DNA of 7,745 nucleotides. Origin: Faecalimonas sp. GTDB taxonomy: Bacteria > Bacillota_A > Clostridia > Lachnospirales > Lachnospiraceae. The stretch is from the NCBI GenBank assembly GCA_026169575.1, contig JAPFCT010000302.1:1-7745 (forward strand), read 5' to 3'. Below the pieces are notes generated by a model. It made no database searches and was not told where the DNA came from. It worked only from the letters and a program-made list of their open reading frames with translations. A program made the position numbers and the translations under genes. Shown here piece by piece: positions 7,321-7,745 of the stretch. How positions within the stretch are numbered: position 1 is the stretch's first letter; every line of letters starts with the position of its first letter.

Positions 7321-7371
7321 AAAATTTAGAAAAAGATTAGAAAATAGGGGCTTTCTCTTTTGGGCGAAGTG

Positions 7372-7380
7372 TGCTATGAT
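7372..7380 (+). promoter_or_regulatory. Possible extended -10 promoter for the last gene
   Basis: TGCTATGAT at 7372-7380 matches the extended -10 form TGnTATAAT with one change. At 17 bp spacing the -35 position (7352-7357) reads TTTCTC, a poor match to TTGACA, so activity would rely on the extended -10. Transcription would begin near 7387, just before the hairpin at 7391. It would give a leader of about 160 nt for the gene at 7550. Confidence 0.4.
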
Positions 7381-7390
7381 AAGAAATATC

Positions 7391-7416
7391 GGTAAGCGGT
7401 TTTTTCGCCGCTTACC
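7391..7416 (+). other. Stem-loop downstream of polC
   Basis: GGTAAGCGG at 7391-7399 pairs exactly with CCGCTTACC at 7408-7416, leaving an 8-nt T-rich loop. GAAAT (7383-7387) and ATTTC (7417-7421) can add five pairs after a 3-nt bulge. No T-run follows on either strand, so it is not a standard intrinsic terminator. It is either the end structure of the polC transcript or, if the promoter at 7372 is real, a hairpin at the very 5' end of the next transcript. Confidence 0.6.
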
Positions 7417-7452
7417 ATTTCAAGAAGAATTTCAAAAGAGAAGATGAATCAC

Positions 7453-7470
7453 GAAAACATTCTTGTTTTC
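7453..7470 (+). other. Small hairpin in the leader of the last gene
   Basis: GAAAACA at 7453-7459 pairs with TGTTTTC at 7464-7470 around a 4-nt loop. It is followed at once by a weaker stem, CGGC-T-GGA (7472-7479) with TCC-T-GCCG (7487-7494), which has one T/T mismatch. CAAGAA at 7421-7426 could instead pair with TTCTTG at 7460-7465, an alternative fold that would break the first hairpin. No known riboswitch class is recognised. Confidence 0.35.
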
Positions 7471-7549
7471 CCGGCTGGATGATCTTTCCTGCCGTTATTC
7501 CAAACAGTAGAACAAAAGAAAATGTAAAAAAGAGAAAAGGGAGATTTGT

Positions 7550-7745
7550 ATGATGGAACAAGTTGAAAAGAAAACATGGAACAAGAGCGTATTTTTTACT
7601 TATTTTGCGCCGAAAGCGAGGCTGGAAGAGCTGATCGGGCTGGAAGAAGGCGGCGGGGAACGAGAAGAAAACACAATGGGAGATCCCAGGCCGGATGGTA
7701 TTGTAAAAGCGACACATTTTTCTTATAATGATAGCGAAAAAGAAG
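7550..7745 (+). CDS. Start of an unrecognised protein, cut by the window end
   Basis: An open frame starting with ATG ATG at 7550 runs to the window end, giving 65 codons with no stop. AAGGGAG at 7537-7543 sits 6 nt before the first ATG, a good ribosome binding site; the second ATG at 7553 is possible too. The visible protein begins MMEQVEKKTWNKSVFFTYFA, then a Glu/Gly-rich stretch (LEELIGLEEGGGEREEN) and then GIVKATHFSYNDSEKE. I do not recognise the gene. The HFSY segment near residue 58 faintly resembles the aromatic A-loop that opens ABC-transporter ATPase domains, but 65 residues are too few to say so. It starts 229 bp after polC, so it is probably a separate transcription unit. Confidence 0.72.
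   Translation, partial: MMEQVEKKTWNKSVFFTYFAPKARLEELIGLEEGGGEREENTMGDPRPDGIVKATHFSYNDSEKE

Noticed and set aside
7331..7361. AT-rich pairing AAAAGA with TCTTTT after polC as a terminator
   Set aside because: The stem is short and A-T only, with a loop of about 19 nt, and has no T-run after it; a working intrinsic terminator is not supported.
7412..7717. A 101-codon - strand frame over the polC downstream spacer and the last gene
   Set aside because: It is Phe- and Cys-rich, crosses the hairpins and a well-supported + strand start with a good ribosome binding site, and matches nothing recognised.

Overview
The window looks like chromosomal core-genome DNA from a low-to-mid GC Gram-positive bacterium of the class Clostridia, most likely a Lachnospiraceae-type gut anaerobe. 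The grounds are a Gram-positive-type PolC replicase, an IspG (MEP pathway), strong AGGAGG-type ribosome binding sites, and the general codon use and protein style. The species cannot be named from the sequence. All genes are on the + strand. I see no RNA gene, insertion sequence, CRISPR array, phage gene or toxin-antitoxin pair.

Layout: (a) 1-1070 holds the 3' end of a RecQ-type helicase gene (HRDC domain) followed 12 bp later by an AlkD-like DNA glycosylase, a short DNA-repair unit. (b) 1071-1740 has a perfect-consensus sigma-A promoter (TTGACA-17-TATAAT), a leader of about 100 nt, a small gene for a single-pass membrane protein with a small beta-rich outer domain, and then a terminator-like hairpin. 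(c) 1768-7320 holds ispG and polC, 18 bp apart: isoprenoid precursor synthesis and the replicative DNA polymerase. This pairing is the tail of the conserved dxr-rseP-ispG-polC order known in many Clostridia, but dxr and rseP are not upstream here. No promoter is visible between the hairpin and ispG, so ispG-polC may depend on read-through from the promoter at 1090. (d) 7321-7549 is a spacer with a possible extended -10 promoter and several hairpins. (e) 7550-7745 is the start of an unrecognised gene cut by the window end.

The gene content is ordinary and I do not see an undescribed system. The observations most worth a second look are a long near-perfect hairpin inside the first 110 nt of polC, the hairpin at the ispG start with its two possible start codons, and the structured leader before the last gene.
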